64,000 bases of DNA from Pyxidicoccus caerfyrddinensis (lineage in GTDB: Bacteria; Myxococcota; Myxococcia; Myxococcales; Myxococcaceae). Made by a program: the position numbers and the translations under genes. The notes beneath the pieces were generated by a model. It made no database searches. It had not been told where the DNA came from and saw nothing but the letters and a program-made list of their open reading frames with translations. Positions 24,737 through 33,192 of the stretch are shown here, in pieces; positions within the stretch are counted from its first letter, which is position 1; the number at the start of each line of letters is the position of its first letter. The stretch spans positions 28,854 to 92,853 of the forward strand of contig NZ_JAAIYA010000016.1 in assembly GCF_010894405.1 (NCBI RefSeq). Reading direction: 5' to 3'.

Positions 24737-26316
24737 TGGTACGGGTCGTCCTTGTAGGTCGACGAGCCGGAAGCCTTGCCGGGCTTGGTGCTCGCCTTCT
24801 TCTTGGGCTGGAGCTTCTGGAGGAAGCGCGCCTCGGGGCCTTCACCCTCGGCGGTGACCTTGATGGGCTGGTAGCCCGCGAGGTTGAAGGTCAGCTCCGC
24901 GCTGGCCTTGCCGCCGTCGCTCGGTGGCACCTCAAGGTTCAGGGGCGTCTCGCCCACGTCCTTGCCACGGTACGTCACGCGCGCGCCGCTCGGCTCGCTG
25001 GAGATCAGGAATCGCACCGGCTTGACGGAGAGCTCCGCCAGCGCCAGCTCCTCGTCGTCGGCGCCGAGCGTGGTGGAGGGAGCCGTGGCCGCCGAGGGCC
25101 GCGCGGGGTTGGGGGCTTCCGACGACGGGGGCAGCGCCGCCAGGTCGGAGGGCGAGAGCGGCTGCGGGGTGGGGGTGCGCAGGGCGATGAAGGCGGCCCC
25201 GCCGGCGCCCAGCAGCAGCGAGCCCACGAACAGACCGATGGCCAGCGGGCGCCGGCTCGGGCTCGGCTTGGGCTCCTCCTCCACGGAGATGTCCAGCGCC
25301 ATGGTGCTGGGGCCGGAGCCGGTGGAGCTGATGGGGCCGCTGATGGGGCCGCTGCCGGTGCCCGTCAGGCGCGAGCCGCTGAAGACGCCGCTGACGCCAA
25401 CGGACGAGGCCACGCGGCGCATGGCGTCCATCACCTCGTCCATGGACTGGTAGCGCTCCACCGGCACCTTGGCGAGGCACTTCATCACCAGCGCCTCCAC
25501 CTCGGCGGGCACGCCGTGGCTGGGCCAGATGGAGCCGAAGGAGGGCGGTGGCTCGTTGATGTGCTTCACGATGACGTCGATGCTCTGCGACGCGAGGAAG
25601 GGCGGGCGGCCCATCAGCATCTGATAGAGCACCACGCCCATGCTGTACACGTCGCTGCGCGGGTCGGCGACGTTGCGCGCCTGCTCCGGCGCCATGTACT
25701 GCGGCGAGCCGAGGATGATGCCGGCCTGGGTGAGCGACGTGTCCTGTTGAAGGGCCGCGTCGCCGATGAAGGACTTCACGAGGCCGAAGTCCAGCACCTT
25801 CACCACGTCATGGTCCGTCTCCTGGTTGAGGACCATGACGTTGGCGGGCTTGAGGTCGCGGTGGATGAGGCCGACCTTGTGGGCCTCGCGCAGCGAGCGG
25901 GCAATCTGCTGCGTGATGTTGAGCGCGCGCGCCCACGGCAGCGGGCCCACCTGGGTGAGGAGCTGGCCGAGCGTCAGCCCCTCCAGGTACTCCATGGCGA
26001 TGTAGTAGATGCCGTCGTCCGTCTTGCCGTAGTCGATGACGGTGACGGTGTTCGGGTGGCGCAGCTTCGCGGTGACGCTGGCTTCCAGGAAGAAGCGCTT
26101 CTGGAACCCCGGGTCCTTGCCCTCGCCATACTGTGGGTTGAGGACCTTGAGGGCGACCAGCCGGTCCAGCGGTGCCTGGATGGCCTTGTACACGCGGCCC
26201 ATGCCGCCGGCACCGAGGGTCTCCAGGATTCGGAAGCGCTCGTTGAGGACCCTGCCGAGCAGCGGATCCTCCAGCTCGGGCGGGGCGCCATTCGTCGGGG
26301 CGTTGCTTTCGATCAT
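24733..26316 (-). CDS. membrane Ser/Thr protein kinase with PEGA domain
   Basis: ATG 26316 gives 527 residues. The kinase domain spans about 28-300: glycine loop LGAGGMGRVYKA, K57 in VALKVL, HRDLKPANV at 152-160, DFG at 176-178, and APE near 209-211. All catalytic residues are present. A Gly/Ser-rich juxtamembrane segment is followed by one transmembrane helix (about 358-379) and a periplasmic PEGA domain (about 434-490, SSEPSGARVTYRGKDVGETP). A Lys-rich tail ends the protein. Pkn-type kinases with PEGA domains are common in myxobacteria. The stop shares ATGA with the TonB receptor start, so it may sense or control outer-membrane uptake; this is inference. Confidence 0.95.
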   Translation of the reverse strand: MIESNAPTNGAPPELEDPLLGRVLNERFRILETLGAGGMGRVYKAIQAPLDRLVALKVLNPQYGEGKDPGFQKRFFLEASVTAKLRHPNTVTVIDYGKTDDGIYYIAMEYLEGLTLGQLLTQVGPLPWARALNITQQIARSLREAHKVGLIHRDLKPANVMVLNQETDHDVVKVLDFGLVKSFIGDAALQQDTSLTQAGIILGSPQYMAPEQARNVADPRSDVYSMGVVLYQMLMGRPPFLASQSIDVIVKHINEPPPSFGSIWPSHGVPAEVEALVMKCLAKVPVERYQSMDEVMDAMRRVASSVGVSGVFSGSRLTGTGSGPISGPISSTGSGPSTMALDISVEEEPKPSPSRRPLAIGLFVGSLLLGAGGAAFIALRTPTPQPLSPSDLAALPPSSEAPNPARPSAATAPSTTLGADDEELALAELSVKPVRFLISSEPSGARVTYRGKDVGETPLNLEVPPSDGGKASAELTFNLAGYQPIKVTAEGEGPEARFLQKLQPKKKASTKPGKASGSSTYKDDPYQ

Positions 26317-26580
26317 GGTTGCCCCCGCCGACCGGGAAGGCACGCGACGCTCCGGTCGTACATGCCCGTCGATGCTAGCACCGCAATCGTCCACTGCCCA
26401 AGCGACCTGCCGGGTTGGCGCAGTGCGGCAAGGGCCGAGATTCCGGCCTGGGAGGCGCAAAGTCGGGCAGCGGACACCCCGTGGGTGAGGTGCGCGGGGA
26501 GACGTGGCTCGGGACTGGAGCCTGCCTGCCTGTCCGCCTGCTTACGGACGCACTGGAACGGGCACGTTAGGGTGCCCTCC
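26317..26580. promoter_or_regulatory. divergent intergenic region, kinase operon and BtuF-like gene
   Basis: 264 bases between two divergent starts. It must hold both promoters. I looked for a cobalamin riboswitch ahead of the BtuF-like gene and did not see a B12 box or the expected paired elements. There is no clear -10/-35 pair. Confidence 0.35.
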
Positions 26581-27447
26581 ATGAATGCGCGATTGTCCGA
26601 GCTGCTCTCCTCCGCGCCGCCATATCCCCGACGGGTGGTGTGCATGACGGAGGAAACGACGGAGGTGCTCTACCGTATTGGCGCCGGGGACCTGGTGGTG
26701 GGCGTGTCCGGCTTCACGGTGCGGCCTCCGGAGGCGCGCAAGAAGCCGCGCGTGTCCTCGTTCCTGGACGCGAACTTCGAGCGCATCCTCGACCTGAAGC
26801 CGGACCTGGTGCTGGGGTTCTCGGACCTGCAGGCGGACATCGGCCGCGAGCTGTGCAAGCGCGGCGTGCCCGTGTACCTGTTCAACCAGCGCTCCATCGC
26901 GGAGATATTGCAGACGGTGCGGCTGACGGGCGCGCTGGTGGGCCGGGCGGAGGACGCGGCGCGGCTGGCGGAGGAGCTGACGGCGAACCTGGAGCGTCAT
27001 GCGGAAGCCGCGGACCGGCTGCCGCGCCGGCCACGCATCTTCTTCGAGGAGTGGCACGAGCCGCTCATCTCCGGCATCCGCTGGGTGTCCGAGCTGGTGG
27101 AGTTGGTGGGCGGCGAGGACGTGTGCCGCGAGTCGCGCGCGTCGCACGGCGCGAAGGGGCGCATCTTCGAGCCGGAGGAGGTGGCGAAGCGCAACCCGGA
27201 CGCCGTCATCGCGAGCTGGTGCGGGCGCAAGGCGAAGCGGGAGAAGATTGCCTCCCGCCCGGGCTGGGCGGAGGTGACGGCGGTGGTGGAGGACCAGCTC
27301 TACGAGGTGAAGAGCAGCCTCATCCTCCAGCCGGGGCCGGCCGCGCTGTCGGACGGCGTGGCGCAGCTCGCGCGAATCGTGGCGGCGGTGGCGCGCGGTG
27401 AGAGGCTGGCGGCGCCGCGGAAGGGAGATTTGCGGGCCGCGGCGTGA
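26581..27447 (+). CDS. BtuF-like ABC-transporter substrate-binding protein
   Basis: The 288-residue protein has the fold of class III (helical-hinge) binding proteins. The N-terminal YPRRVVCMTEETTEVLYRIG corresponds to BtuF 'R-I-V-S-L-x-P-s-x-T-E'. LKPDLVLGFSDLQADIGREL, LFNQRSIAEILQTVRLTGAL, and the second-lobe motif with ELVELVGGEDVCRESRASHG are also typical. BtuF delivers cobalamin to BtuCD; relatives bind haem or siderophores. No signal peptide is visible: the N-terminus MNARLSELLSSAPPYP is not hydrophobic enough. It may therefore be cytoplasmic or its export signal non-standard. No permease or ATPase is adjacent. Confidence 0.75.
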   Translation: MNARLSELLSSAPPYPRRVVCMTEETTEVLYRIGAGDLVVGVSGFTVRPPEARKKPRVSSFLDANFERILDLKPDLVLGFSDLQADIGRELCKRGVPVYLFNQRSIAEILQTVRLTGALVGRAEDAARLAEELTANLERHAEAADRLPRRPRIFFEEWHEPLISGIRWVSELVELVGGEDVCRESRASHGAKGRIFEPEEVAKRNPDAVIASWCGRKAKREKIASRPGWAEVTAVVEDQLYEVKSSLILQPGPAALSDGVAQLARIVAAVARGERLAAPRKGDLRAAA

Positions 27448-27485
27448 AGTCCGCCGCGGCGCCCGGGCCCGCGCGCTCGTGCCCG

Positions 27486-28583
27486 CTACGGGCAGGTCTG
27501 CCCGGCGAGGAACCAGCAGCGGGTGTGGGGCGAGCTCTTGAAGAAGTCGAGGATCATCCCTCCCACCTTGCTCTCCCCGGACGTGCTGGGATGGGTGCCA
27601 TCGTTCTCGAAGTCCGCCCGTGCCCAGGTGAGCCCATCCGAACGGGGGTTGAGCCCATCCGCCCAGGGGTAGGGGCCCCAGGCCACCCAGGGGGCGACTC
27701 CCTGCGAGTAGTCGAGGTTGCCGGCGCGGGAGTCGATGGTGCCGTTCAGCTTCTGGCGGATCTGCGCCTCCACGAGCCACTTCACCGCGAAGCCGCTCTC
27801 GTAGGCATAGGGCTCCGGGTTGAGGGTCGTGGTGGCATAGCCACCGTAGCTGCGGCTGGAGATGAAGACCTGCTGGAGGTTGGGGTAGCGCACCTTGGCC
27901 GCACGCAGGATGTTCCCGATGGACGCCTCCAGCTGGTACGCGTCCGCATTGGAGGCGGGCAGGGAGACGGAGGGGTTGGGGTTGGCGGCCTTGAGCCAGA
28001 CAATCTGCACCTGCTTCTCGCTGAGTCCCTGGGCCTCGAGCACGTCGACCCGGACCCGTTCGTAGTTCGCGTCGCTCGGCGCGTCCCAGGTCAGGGCGGT
28101 CTGCCCGCCCTTGGCGCCATTGGCAAGCACCAGGGTGCTCCTGTTCACCGAGGCGTCGAGGGCGGCCTTCCCCATGAAGGTCCACGCGTCGCACGGCGGC
28201 GCTCCGCTCTGCGAGCAGAACTCCTGCGTGGCGTGCGACATGCCGATGGACAGCAGCACGTACTTGCCGCTGGCGCTCGGCTGTCCATTCACGTTCAGCG
28301 GCTGGATGGCCCGCGCCTGGGCCTGGCCGGCATTGGCGTGCGCGGTGGGCATGGTGTTCCGGGCCTGCGGGTACAGGCCGCCGGTGAAGCCCAGGTAGGT
28401 GCCGGAGAGCAGGTCATTGAGGGGCACCTGTCCGGTGGCGAGGCTGCCCGCCTCGGTGCCGACGTCGCGGGGCGGCCCCGAGGGCTCGTCGCCGCTACAG
28501 GCCACGAGCAGGACGGGGAGCAGGCTGGCGATGAGGCGCGAGACTCCGCGCGGGAGGGCGGCGCGATGGATGGTGGACGTCAT
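27486..28583 (-). CDS. lipoprotein with SGNH-hydrolase-like features
   Basis: A 365-residue predicted lipoprotein: the signal helix ends in LLPVLLVAC, then the acidic SGDEPSG. The body has an early Ser in LLSIGMSHATQEF, a NGAKGGQTA loop, and near the end FENDGTHPSTSGESKVGGMI, which resembles the D-G-x-H-P block of SGNH/GDSL hydrolases. The enclosed FISSRSYGGYATTTL and KQVQIVWLKAANPNPSVSLP fit the family core. The likely role is esterase or acetyl-esterase activity at the cell surface. The SGNH assignment rests on motif order, not a full match. The gene is divergent from the Omp85 gene across an AT-rich spacer. Confidence 0.6.
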   Translation of the reverse strand: MTSTIHRAALPRGVSRLIASLLPVLLVACSGDEPSGPPRDVGTEAGSLATGQVPLNDLLSGTYLGFTGGLYPQARNTMPTAHANAGQAQARAIQPLNVNGQPSASGKYVLLSIGMSHATQEFCSQSGAPPCDAWTFMGKAALDASVNRSTLVLANGAKGGQTALTWDAPSDANYERVRVDVLEAQGLSEKQVQIVWLKAANPNPSVSLPASNADAYQLEASIGNILRAAKVRYPNLQQVFISSRSYGGYATTTLNPEPYAYESGFAVKWLVEAQIRQKLNGTIDSRAGNLDYSQGVAPWVAWGPYPWADGLNPRSDGLTWARADFENDGTHPSTSGESKVGGMILDFFKSSPHTRCWFLAGQTCP

Positions 28584-28783
28584 GACAGGGGCTCCACGAA
28601 GCAGGGATGCGGCTCGGGCGTCATGCCCTGAAACCGGGACATCCAGGTCTAGAGTCGAAATTATCGATTTTCAAGAAATCAATATATTCCTTGAGCTCTG
28701 GGTGGCGAGGCCTGTCGCGGAGGGGCCGCGCTCCCGGCCCACGCGGCCCGCCCTGGCGTCCCGGCGCGTGCCAGGATGCGCGC
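28584..28783. promoter_or_regulatory. AT-rich divergent promoter region with a dyad
   Basis: 200 bases between divergent genes. The part 28650-28700 is far more AT-rich than anything nearby. It contains a near-perfect dyad, ATCGATTT (28663-28670), a 5-base loop, and AAATCAAT (28676-28683). This is a good candidate for promoter and operator sequence, but no regulator can be named. Confidence 0.45.
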
Positions 28784-30622
28784 GTGCCACTCCCGCTGCT
28801 CGTCCTGCTCGCCGCACCGCTCACCGCGGCCCCGCTCCAGGCACCGGAGGCTCCCGCGTCTGCCGTACCCGAGCAGACGCCCCCGGCCCACGTCTCCCCG
28901 GTGACGCAGGTGGCGCCGGCCGCGGGCACGCGGGACGACCTCCAGGCGGAGAAGGAGAACTACGAGGAGTCCCTCGTCGCCTGGGCCCTGAAGGAGCAGG
29001 ACCGCGTCGCGGAGCCGGCGCCCGAGGGGAAGGTGCTGGAGGAGGTGCTCGTCTCCACCGAGGAAGTCGTCGCGGAGAGCGACCCGTATCCGGACTTCCT
29101 CAACATCTTCCACGTGCGCACGCGCGAGGAGGTGGTCCGCCGCGAGGTGTTGCTCCAGTCCGGCCAGCCGTACTCCACCGCGCTCGCGGACGAGACGGCG
29201 CGCAACCTGCGCGGGCTGCGCCTGTTCTCCGTGGTGCGCCTCGTCCCGGTGAAGGGCCGTGTGCCCGGCACGGTGGCGCTGCTGGTCGTCACCAAGGACC
29301 TCTGGTCTTTGCGGCTCAACAGCGACTTCTCCGCGGTGGGCTCGCTGCTCCAGTACCTGCGCCTGCAAGGCACGGAGCAGAACTTCCTCGGCCGGGGGAA
29401 GAAGCTGGCGGTGGACTTCACGCTGCGGCTGGACACGCTCAGCCTCGGGCAGAGCTACACGGACCCGCGCGTGCTCGGCAGCCGCTGGTCCCTCGCCGAG
29501 TCCGCGGCCCTCATCATCGGCAGGGAGAGTGGCCAGGCCGAGGGTTCTCGCGGCAGCCTCTCCGTCAGCCGGCCCCTGTACTCGCTGTCCACGCCGTGGA
29601 GCACCAGCACCTCCGTGGCGTGGAACGTGGAGACCAACCGCGTCTACCGCGGCGCGGACATCTGGCAGTTGCCGTTCCCCGACGGGCCCGCGGTGCCGTA
29701 CGTCTACGAGACGGAGGAGGTGGCCGGCGGTGTCTCGTATACGCGCTCGTATGGCCTTCGCTACAAGTGGAACGTGGGCGGCACGCTCGGCGCGTACCAC
29801 TACGCCTATGACCCTCCGGCCGCGTCCATGCTCAGTGACGCGCAGCTGGACTGGTTCCGCCGCAACTACCTGCCGCGCGCGGAGGACGCGGGCTACGCCT
29901 CGCTGTCCCTGCGCGCCTTCGAGGCCCGCTACGAGGTGCTGCGCGACGTGGACTCGTACGCGCTCTCCGAGGACTTCCAGATGGGTCACTCGGCGTCCGT
30001 GACGGTGCGCTATGCGCCCTCCATCTTCGGCTCCGTGTCGCACTTCGCGGAGCTCGGGGTGGCCGCGCGCTACCGCTTCCGGCTGGGGGACGCGCTCACC
30101 ACGGCCTCCGCCGCGGCCGCCATCCGCAGGCAGCTCGGCGAGGGCGCGGGGTGGAGCAACCGACGCTGGGCGACGGAGCTGTGGCAGGCGTCGCCCAAGG
30201 TGCTCGGTGGACGCTTCGTGGCGCGCGGGCTGCTGGATGTGAATATCGACGACCTGTTCGACCGGGTGACGTTGCTCGGCGGTGGCAACGGGCTGCGCGG
30301 CGCGCGCGTGGACGCGTACTCCGGCAAGCGGCTCCTGCTGTTCAACGTGGAGTACCGCACCGCGCCGCTCGTCGTGCGGACGGTGCACCTGGGCGGGGTG
30401 CTTTTCTTCGATTCGGGCAGCGCCTTCAACGACAGGCCGGACATGGTGCACACGGTGGGCGTGGGCCTGCGGCTCTTGTTCCCCCAGTTCAACGTGCTGC
30501 CGTTCCGCCTGGACTTCGGCTACGTGCTCAACGACGACCGTCCGCCTGTGGGCAGTCGCTTCTCCATCGCCGGAGGACAGCTCACCGATTTGCGGCCCGG
30601 CTTCCTGGATTCGCCGCTGTAG
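28784..30622 (+). CDS. Omp85/BamA-TamA superfamily outer-membrane protein
   Basis: The start is probably GTG 28784, after an AGGA site, opening a signal peptide (PLPLLVLLAAPLTAA); the frame runs further upstream but that part is not convincing. The 612-residue protein has a POTRA-like segment at about 110-190 (RREVLLQSGQPYSTALADET, LRGLRLFSVVRLVPVKG). A C-terminal beta-barrel with the Omp85 pattern follows, ending in LRPGFLDSPL and containing LLGGGNGLRGARVDAYSG, the 'GGxxxLRG' block of the conserved L6 loop. BamA/TamA-type proteins insert or secrete outer-membrane proteins; related ones export lipoproteins. One short POTRA makes this a specialised member rather than the essential BamA. Confidence 0.85.
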   Translation: MPLPLLVLLAAPLTAAPLQAPEAPASAVPEQTPPAHVSPVTQVAPAAGTRDDLQAEKENYEESLVAWALKEQDRVAEPAPEGKVLEEVLVSTEEVVAESDPYPDFLNIFHVRTREEVVRREVLLQSGQPYSTALADETARNLRGLRLFSVVRLVPVKGRVPGTVALLVVTKDLWSLRLNSDFSAVGSLLQYLRLQGTEQNFLGRGKKLAVDFTLRLDTLSLGQSYTDPRVLGSRWSLAESAALIIGRESGQAEGSRGSLSVSRPLYSLSTPWSTSTSVAWNVETNRVYRGADIWQLPFPDGPAVPYVYETEEVAGGVSYTRSYGLRYKWNVGGTLGAYHYAYDPPAASMLSDAQLDWFRRNYLPRAEDAGYASLSLRAFEARYEVLRDVDSYALSEDFQMGHSASVTVRYAPSIFGSVSHFAELGVAARYRFRLGDALTTASAAAAIRRQLGEGAGWSNRRWATELWQASPKVLGGRFVARGLLDVNIDDLFDRVTLLGGGNGLRGARVDAYSGKRLLLFNVEYRTAPLVVRTVHLGGVLFFDSGSAFNDRPDMVHTVGVGLRLLFPQFNVLPFRLDFGYVLNDDRPPVGSRFSIAGGQLTDLRPGFLDSPL

Positions 30623-30637
30623 CCCCGCGGCACCGCG

Positions 30638-31789
30638 TCAGGCCGTTGCCTTCGCGTTGCCGGCCCGGGGGCTTCCGACGAGCATCGCGGCGGTGTCGCC
30701 GTTGTCGGAGATGGAGCAGATCAAGGCCTGCTCTCCGGAGGCATAGCTCCGCACGAACGAGCGCGTCGCCAGGCACATGGCGGCGACGCCGCTCGCCGCG
30801 CCGATGTCCCCGAAGGACGTGGCCGGGTACACCTGTCGCGAGCGGCTCGCATCGACGGAGCCGGCAAGCAGGGTCCGGGCATGGCCCCAGACGCGCGCCT
30901 TCCAGTCCTCTCCGTTGAGGTCGACGAGGAGGTCGCCCCGGAAGGGCCGGGGCAGGCCGGCCAGTCCCAGCACCTCCTCCACCCCCTCCGCAAGGTTGCG
31001 GGCCATGGCGGGTGCCAGCTTCACCCGGGACGCGCCGGGGGCGTCCTCATCCAGGGGGGCAGGAGCGGGGCGCAGGGCAGCTCCGAGGAGGCAGGCCTGC
31101 GCCGGGACCTGCCGGCGCCTCGCGGCCTCGGCGTCTTCCACCAGCACGCAGGCGGCGGCCTCTCCCGGGCACAGCCCCACGGGCCGTTCCCCACTCTTCA
31201 GGCGATTCTCCCGGACGAGCACGCCCATGCTCAGCGAGTCCAGCCAGGAGTCCACGCCCAGCACCACCACCCGCCGCGCGGCGCCCGAGCCCATGAGCCG
31301 CGAGGCCCGCTGAAGCGCGGCGGCCGTCCCCGCCGCGCCCTGCGGGAAGAAGGCGTCCGGGACGTGCTTGAAGGGAAGGCGGGAGAGGCTCTCCAGGAGC
31401 CGGCCGCAGTGCTGCTCGAGCAGGTGGGGCGTCTCCGGCCCCGGCCAGCCGAACCGCTCGAAGACGAGCTCCGGCAGCACCCAGAGCAGCGCGGTCTCCC
31501 GCCAGAAGACCGTGTCCTCGTGCGAGGGCAGCTGGCCGTACCGGACCAGGTCCTCCATGCAGGCCAGCGCGAGGCGCATCCACGCTCCCGTCTGGACGAA
31601 TCCCTCCGTGAAGCCCGGGACGGGGGCACCCTGGATGGCGGCCTCCAGCTCGTCCCCGTCGTCGAAGGCCCAGTGGCCGGTCAGCGGCGCGCGCCAGGTC
31701 AGCCCGGCCCGCTGGGCCGCGCACGCCGTGATGACGTCGCTGCCCACGTTGGAGACCAGACCCAGGCCGGTGATGAGCGTGCCCTTCAT
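30638..31789 (-). CDS. ketosynthase-like thiolase-fold protein lacking catalytic residues
   Basis: ATG 31789 shares ATGA with the upstream immunity gene, giving 383 residues. The thiolase fold is clear: LITGLGLVSNVGSDV at the N-terminus, VVVLGVDSWLDSLSMGVLVR, and GEAAACVLVEDAEAARR. The nucleophile site, normally A-C-x-S-G, reads PQGAAGTAAAL (149-159) with no cysteine. The final histidine motif reads FGDIGAASG (326-334) with Asp in place of His. It is therefore probably not an enzyme. From memory, ketosynthase-like genes occur in some type VI secretion effector loci. Here it is the last gene behind a toxin and two immunity-like genes, so a structural or adaptor role is likely. Confidence 0.75.
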   Translation of the reverse strand: MKGTLITGLGLVSNVGSDVITACAAQRAGLTWRAPLTGHWAFDDGDELEAAIQGAPVPGFTEGFVQTGAWMRLALACMEDLVRYGQLPSHEDTVFWRETALLWVLPELVFERFGWPGPETPHLLEQHCGRLLESLSRLPFKHVPDAFFPQGAAGTAAALQRASRLMGSGAARRVVVLGVDSWLDSLSMGVLVRENRLKSGERPVGLCPGEAAACVLVEDAEAARRRQVPAQACLLGAALRPAPAPLDEDAPGASRVKLAPAMARNLAEGVEEVLGLAGLPRPFRGDLLVDLNGEDWKARVWGHARTLLAGSVDASRSRQVYPATSFGDIGAASGVAAMCLATRSFVRSYASGEQALICSISDNGDTAAMLVGSPRAGNAKATA

Positions 31790-32589
31790 GGCGTCTTGCG
31801 CGTCCTCACGGTGCTGAACTGCTCGGCGGTGCGCCATGCGTCGGGGGCGGGGAACTGGATGCGGTGGAAGAGCCTCGCCGTGCGGGGCGCGAGCGGGTGG
31901 TCCGGCGCCACCTTCAAGCCCGCTGCCTCGGCCAGCTCGAGCCACGCCAGCACCGCGGGAGAGACGTGGGCGAGGGTGGCGGCCTCATCCGGGTGGAGGG
32001 TCTCCTGGTTGCGCTCCTTCTTGATGCGCTTGACGCGCACGTCGATGGCGGCAGCCAACGCTTCGTCAAAGGCCTCCTGGTCCGCCGCGACGAGTGCCCG
32101 GCACAGGTCCAGGTGTGGGTCCGTATTGGTTCCCACGAACCCGGCGTACTCGGCCAGCAGGTGCTTCAGCGTGGCCGGGGAGGCGCCCAGGTAGAAGCGC
32201 TCCATCAGGATGCGCATGTAGAGGAAGTCCTCCTCGTACTCCTTGCCGGGGGCCAGTGTCGTCCGAGAGGCCTTCGCGATGGCCTTCGCGCCTTCCTTGT
32301 CACGGCAGGCGATGGCATCGAGGAAGGGCTCGGATTTGGAGGTCACCTTCTCTTCGTCCGGGGCCGTCTGCAGGAAATGGAGGAACGCGCGCGAGCTGCG
32401 GAAGAGGTAGTTGTAGAAGGGCTGCGGGTCGCCCCCCGCCAGCAGCGCGCCCGCCGCCATGCGGCGGTACATGAGGCAGATGTGCTGGTAGTACTTCAGC
32501 TTGGGCGCGACCTTGACGACCTCGGGCAGCACGTCCTCGAGTGACAGCCCACAGTTCTTGATGGCGACGCCGACGTAGTTGGGCTTCAA
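31786..32589 (-). CDS. Imm49-like immunity protein
   Basis: A 267-residue helical protein without signal or membrane segments. It contains YYQHICLMYRRMAAGALLAG, PFYNYLFRSSRAFLHFLQ, and a middle part (LDLCRALVAADQEAFDEALA) typical of the Imm49 family of polymorphic-toxin immunity proteins. The assignment is by overall resemblance. The stop overlaps the next start (ATGA). It follows the Imm11-like gene by 19 bases. Two different immunity families behind one nuclease suggest either that only one is cognate or that the second protects against a toxin lost from this site. Confidence 0.6.
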   Translation of the reverse strand: MKPNYVGVAIKNCGLSLEDVLPEVVKVAPKLKYYQHICLMYRRMAAGALLAGGDPQPFYNYLFRSSRAFLHFLQTAPDEEKVTSKSEPFLDAIACRDKEGAKAIAKASRTTLAPGKEYEEDFLYMRILMERFYLGASPATLKHLLAEYAGFVGTNTDPHLDLCRALVAADQEAFDEALAAAIDVRVKRIKKERNQETLHPDEAATLAHVSPAVLAWLELAEAAGLKVAPDHPLAPRTARLFHRIQFPAPDAWRTAEQFSTVRTRKTP

Positions 32590-32608
32590 CCGTCACACTC
32601 CGCGGACA

Positions 32609-33184
32609 CTAGACCTTGTCCAGGTCGACAAAGTGGATGTTGGTCGGGCGCGGCTCCATATCGAGCCACTCACCGATGAGCCGCTCGCTCACGAAGTACG
32701 CAACGGGGTCTTCGCGGGCGCGGAACAGGTCCGGCGCCTTCTTGAGCTTCTTGGGGTCCAGCACGAACTCGTCCACTCCGACGACGTCCCCCTCGTGGTA
32801 CTCGATGCGGGACTTCTTCAGGTCCAGGCAGTCGAAGGTGCCCAGGGGGTTGATGATGAAGTAGTCGGCGGAGGCGAGCCGCCGCTTGTGATTGTAGATG
32901 GCCACCGGCAGGTACTCGGTGGGCCCCTTGTTCACGCGCTCGATGCTCTCCTTCACCTTCTTGCTGACGATGAGCATGTTGCGCGTGTTGCTCACCAGGT
33001 CCGGCAGCGCGATGCCGGAGAAGTCGTCGGTCATGTAGATGCGGGCATTCTTCGGGTAGTCCTTCCCCACACGCTCGCCCTTGCCCAGCTTGTACGAGTC
33101 GAGGCCGAGGCCCTCTGGAAAGTCATCCAGGATGCAGTAGTCCGGGTCGACGGTGGGTCTGTGATTGAGAAGGTGGAAGTCCAT
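32609..33184 (-). CDS. Imm11-like (DUF1629) immunity protein
   Basis: The 191-residue protein from ATG 33184 starts MDFHLLNHRPTVDPDYCILD and ends WLDMEPRPTNIHFVDLDKV. It shares the general layout of the Imm11/DUF1629 family found beside polymorphic toxins in myxobacteria. There are no signal or membrane segments, so it should neutralise its toxin in the cytoplasm. It begins 8 bases after the AHH toxin stop, the usual toxin-then-immunity order. It is the best candidate for the cognate antitoxin. Confidence 0.7.
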   Translation of the reverse strand: MDFHLLNHRPTVDPDYCILDDFPEGLGLDSYKLGKGERVGKDYPKNARIYMTDDFSGIALPDLVSNTRNMLIVSKKVKESIERVNKGPTEYLPVAIYNHKRRLASADYFIINPLGTFDCLDLKKSRIEYHEGDVVGVDEFVLDPKKLKKAPDLFRAREDPVAYFVSERLIGEWLDMEPRPTNIHFVDLDKV

Positions 33185-33192
33185 GGCGTTCG

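Noticed and set aside
26317-26580. Cobalamin riboswitch upstream of the BtuF-like gene
   Set aside because: No B12 box or paired leader elements visible.
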